In this document: positions 62,912 to 64,000 of the stretch, piece by piece
How the letters are laid out: each line of letters opens with the position of its first letter
Position numbering within the stretch: the first letter of the stretch is position 1
Assembly: GCA_034421995.1 (NCBI GenBank)
Contig: DAOUJY010000047.1
Coordinates: 1 to 64,000, forward strand
DNA length: 64,000 nucleotides
Origin: Bin87 sp034421995
GTDB lineage: Bacteria > Chloroflexota > Dehalococcoidia > Lucifugimonadales > UBA3495
Direction of reading: 5' to 3'
Position numbers and translations under genes: made by a program
The notes under the pieces: generated by a model
Seen by the model: only the letters and a program-made list of their open reading frames with translations
The model's database searches: none
Told to the model about the DNA's origin: nothing

Positions 62912-63259
62912 TCAAGCTAGCAGCGCATCCAGCACCCGCTGGCATTGGCGGAAGCTGTTTCTAACCAAGTGGTCAGCGAGGTGGACGCGGTAGAAGTACC
63001 GATGCAACGCCTCGCCATTACCGAAAAGCCGCCCCAAGTTCGCGCTTGGAATATGCGAGTCTAATACCGGCACCACCCGTTTTATCTCAAAGTGCGAATT
63101 CAGACTTGCTGACGTGTACCGCGGCGCGATGTGTTTGATGGCGTGTACTACGGCTCCCCACATCATTTCGGCGGCGGTCAGAAGGTCGTTTCGCCCAAGC
63201 TCCTGTTCTGCTTTGCGTCGGCAGCGCAGAGAAAGCGCATAGTGGTCGGGCGGGCTCAT
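62912..63259 (-). CDS. PaREP1/HEPN-like protein
   Basis: 115 residues, ATG 63259. SLRCRRKAEQELGRNDLLTAAEMMWGAVVHAIKHIA is the family's first helical hairpin, followed by HFEIKRVVPVLDS and RYFYRVHLADHLVRNSF. It overlaps the upstream gene 63256 by four bases. It is shorter than the pair at 14139 and not closely similar to them. Together with 63256 and 63628 it may make a three-gene unit. Confidence 0.65.
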   Translation of the reverse strand: MSPPDHYALSLRCRRKAEQELGRNDLLTAAEMMWGAVVHAIKHIAPRYTSASLNSHFEIKRVVPVLDSHIPSANLGRLFGNGEALHRYFYRVHLADHLVRNSFRQCQRVLDALLA

Positions 63260-63621
63260 TCTGTCGTCGCCAGCAGGTCGATTATGAACGAGTGTATCAC
63301 CGGCGTATAGAACGCCACGTCATCCAAGTCCAACAGGTCCCCATCACTGTTGGCCTGAAATTCCAGGGTGATTAGGTAGCCTCCCATGAGTCCGTGGCCG
63401 GGGTCGATCTGCTCGTCCAATCTGTCGATGAACGGTTCCACATCCTCGTATTCGGAGGACGCCAGCTTGTGCCCATGCGCCAGCGCAGCCTGCCGGATTG
63501 CCGCCTCGGTAGCCTTCCATAGGAACGTTGACGCCTCGCCATGCTTGCCCCGCAGCAGGCTCAGGTCGGCGCGGTCCAGCAGCGACTGGATGTTTTCGGG
63601 GATGATGCTTTTGGCGGTCAT
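63256..63621 (-). CDS. PaREP1/HEPN-like protein
   Basis: 121 residues, ATG 63621. It starts with a helical block QSLLDRADLSLLRGKHGEAS and FLWKATEAAIRQAALAHGH like other PaREP1 members, then EDVEPFIDRLDEQID and a C-terminal VIHSFIIDLLATTE. It is coupled to the following PaREP1-like gene by ATGA and lies six bases after the nuclease-like gene. No catalytic motif is visible. Confidence 0.65.
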   Translation of the reverse strand: MTAKSIIPENIQSLLDRADLSLLRGKHGEASTFLWKATEAAIRQAALAHGHKLASSEYEDVEPFIDRLDEQIDPGHGLMGGYLITLEFQANSDGDLLDLDDVAFYTPVIHSFIIDLLATTE

Positions 63622-63627
63622 GGTTAT

Positions 63628-64000
63628 CTAATCCTCCGGCGCGGCCACCGCAATGACGGCAACGCCGGCCCGCGTCGCCCGCTCCCGTTCCGCGTCCGGG
63701 ATTTCGCCGCCCACCACGATGGCATTGCATTGGGCGCCGGTTGCCGTTGCCAAAGTCCGGGCGCGGCGGGCGGCGCGATTCACGTCGGTGTTGCTTACCG
63801 TGACACCGATTTCAATGACTGCGTAGGCGTTTTGCCCCGCCGCGTTCCGGCCGGCCAGGATGATGTCGGAAGCCAGCAGGTCTTCGTATTCATCATCGGT
63901 GATAGTGTCAGCATCGCTCAATAAAGTCAGGAACGCGGCGTCCGTTTCGTCCCAATCGGTATGCAACACTTGTGCCTGCGACAATCCGATGGTGCGGCTG
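63628..64000 (-). CDS. Nuclease-like domain protein, partial at window edge
   Basis: At least 124 residues; the frame is open to the right edge, so the start lies outside. The visible part (TITDDEYEDLLASDIILAG, YAVIEIGVTVSNTDVNRAAR, CNAIVVGGEIPDAERERAT, GVAVIAVAAPED) matches the second half of the protein at 6607, so a coiled-coil N terminus beyond the window is likely. The acidic residue and E-I strand may be a degraded PD-(D/E)xK core. It heads the PaREP1-like pair. Confidence 0.65.
   Translation of the reverse strand, partial: SRTIGLSQAQVLHTDWDETDAAFLTLLSDADTITDDEYEDLLASDIILAGRNAAGQNAYAVIEIGVTVSNTDVNRAARRARTLATATGAQCNAIVVGGEIPDAERERATRAGVAVIAVAAPED

Overview
This is a 64 kb stretch of GC-rich (roughly 60%) bacterial chromosome, densely coded on both strands. 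It has no rRNA or tRNA genes, no recognisable transposase and no CRISPR array. The gene content suggests a Chloroflexota genome, possibly a SAR202-like or other Dehalococcoidia lineage. Pointers are three luciferase-like flavin oxidoreductases, an enolase-superfamily racemase/dehydratase, L-2-hydroxyglutarate oxidase, DUF1800/DUF1501 proteins, many Uma2 and retropepsin-like small genes, and a cadherin/fibronectin surface protein. That assignment is inference from gene content; no phylogenetic marker was tested.

Layout. 1-5.5 kb: a decayed MFS transporter, a PIG-L deacetylase, then a DUF1800-DUF1501-NHL set behind a good sigma-70-like promoter. 5.5-16.2 kb: restriction-like nuclease-fold proteins, MoaB/MogA, HIT, crotonase, a membrane/pentapeptide pair, an alpha/beta hydrolase, two Uma2 proteins, a flavin oxidoreductase, a tandem PaREP1/HEPN-like pair, and a peroxiredoxin-like gene with an in-frame UGA followed by a SECIS-like hairpin, almost certainly a selenoprotein. 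16.3-23.7 kb: a 929-residue Cys-type formate dehydrogenase, an aminotransferase, an SsuD-like oxidoreductase, an apparently stand-alone structured RNA with its own promoter and terminator, and a MocA-like nucleotidyltransferase. 23.7-31.2 kb: three OGG1-like DNA glycosylases, a DinG-type helicase/exonuclease and a PHP phosphoesterase. 31.3-45.2 kb: HAD phosphatase, a Pro/Thr-rich anchored protein, a two-component system, a 1243-residue surface protein, then the housekeeping genes rho, fsa, pyrG and lepA. 45.2-64 kb: accessory DNA with two copies of the ATP-grasp/alpha-E (and transglutaminase) system, five retropepsin-like genes, two of them coupled to a small partner protein, HicAB with a doubled HicB, and a right-hand block of PaREP1-like, DUF4268 and nuclease-like genes, several of them broken.

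Two features cut across the window. The first is a 28-bp palindrome (arms GTAGGGGCGA/TCGCCCCTAC). It occurs seven times: six copies lie at or just after the 3' end of a gene and the seventh is read in frame inside formate dehydrogenase. The second is a set of frameshifts or premature stops confined to accessory genes (MFS, PIN, DUF4268, nuclease-like and a small hypothetical), while housekeeping genes are intact.

Formate dehydrogenase, MoaB/MogA and the MocA-like protein point to molybdopterin enzymes. The selenoprotein predicts selenocysteine machinery elsewhere in the genome.
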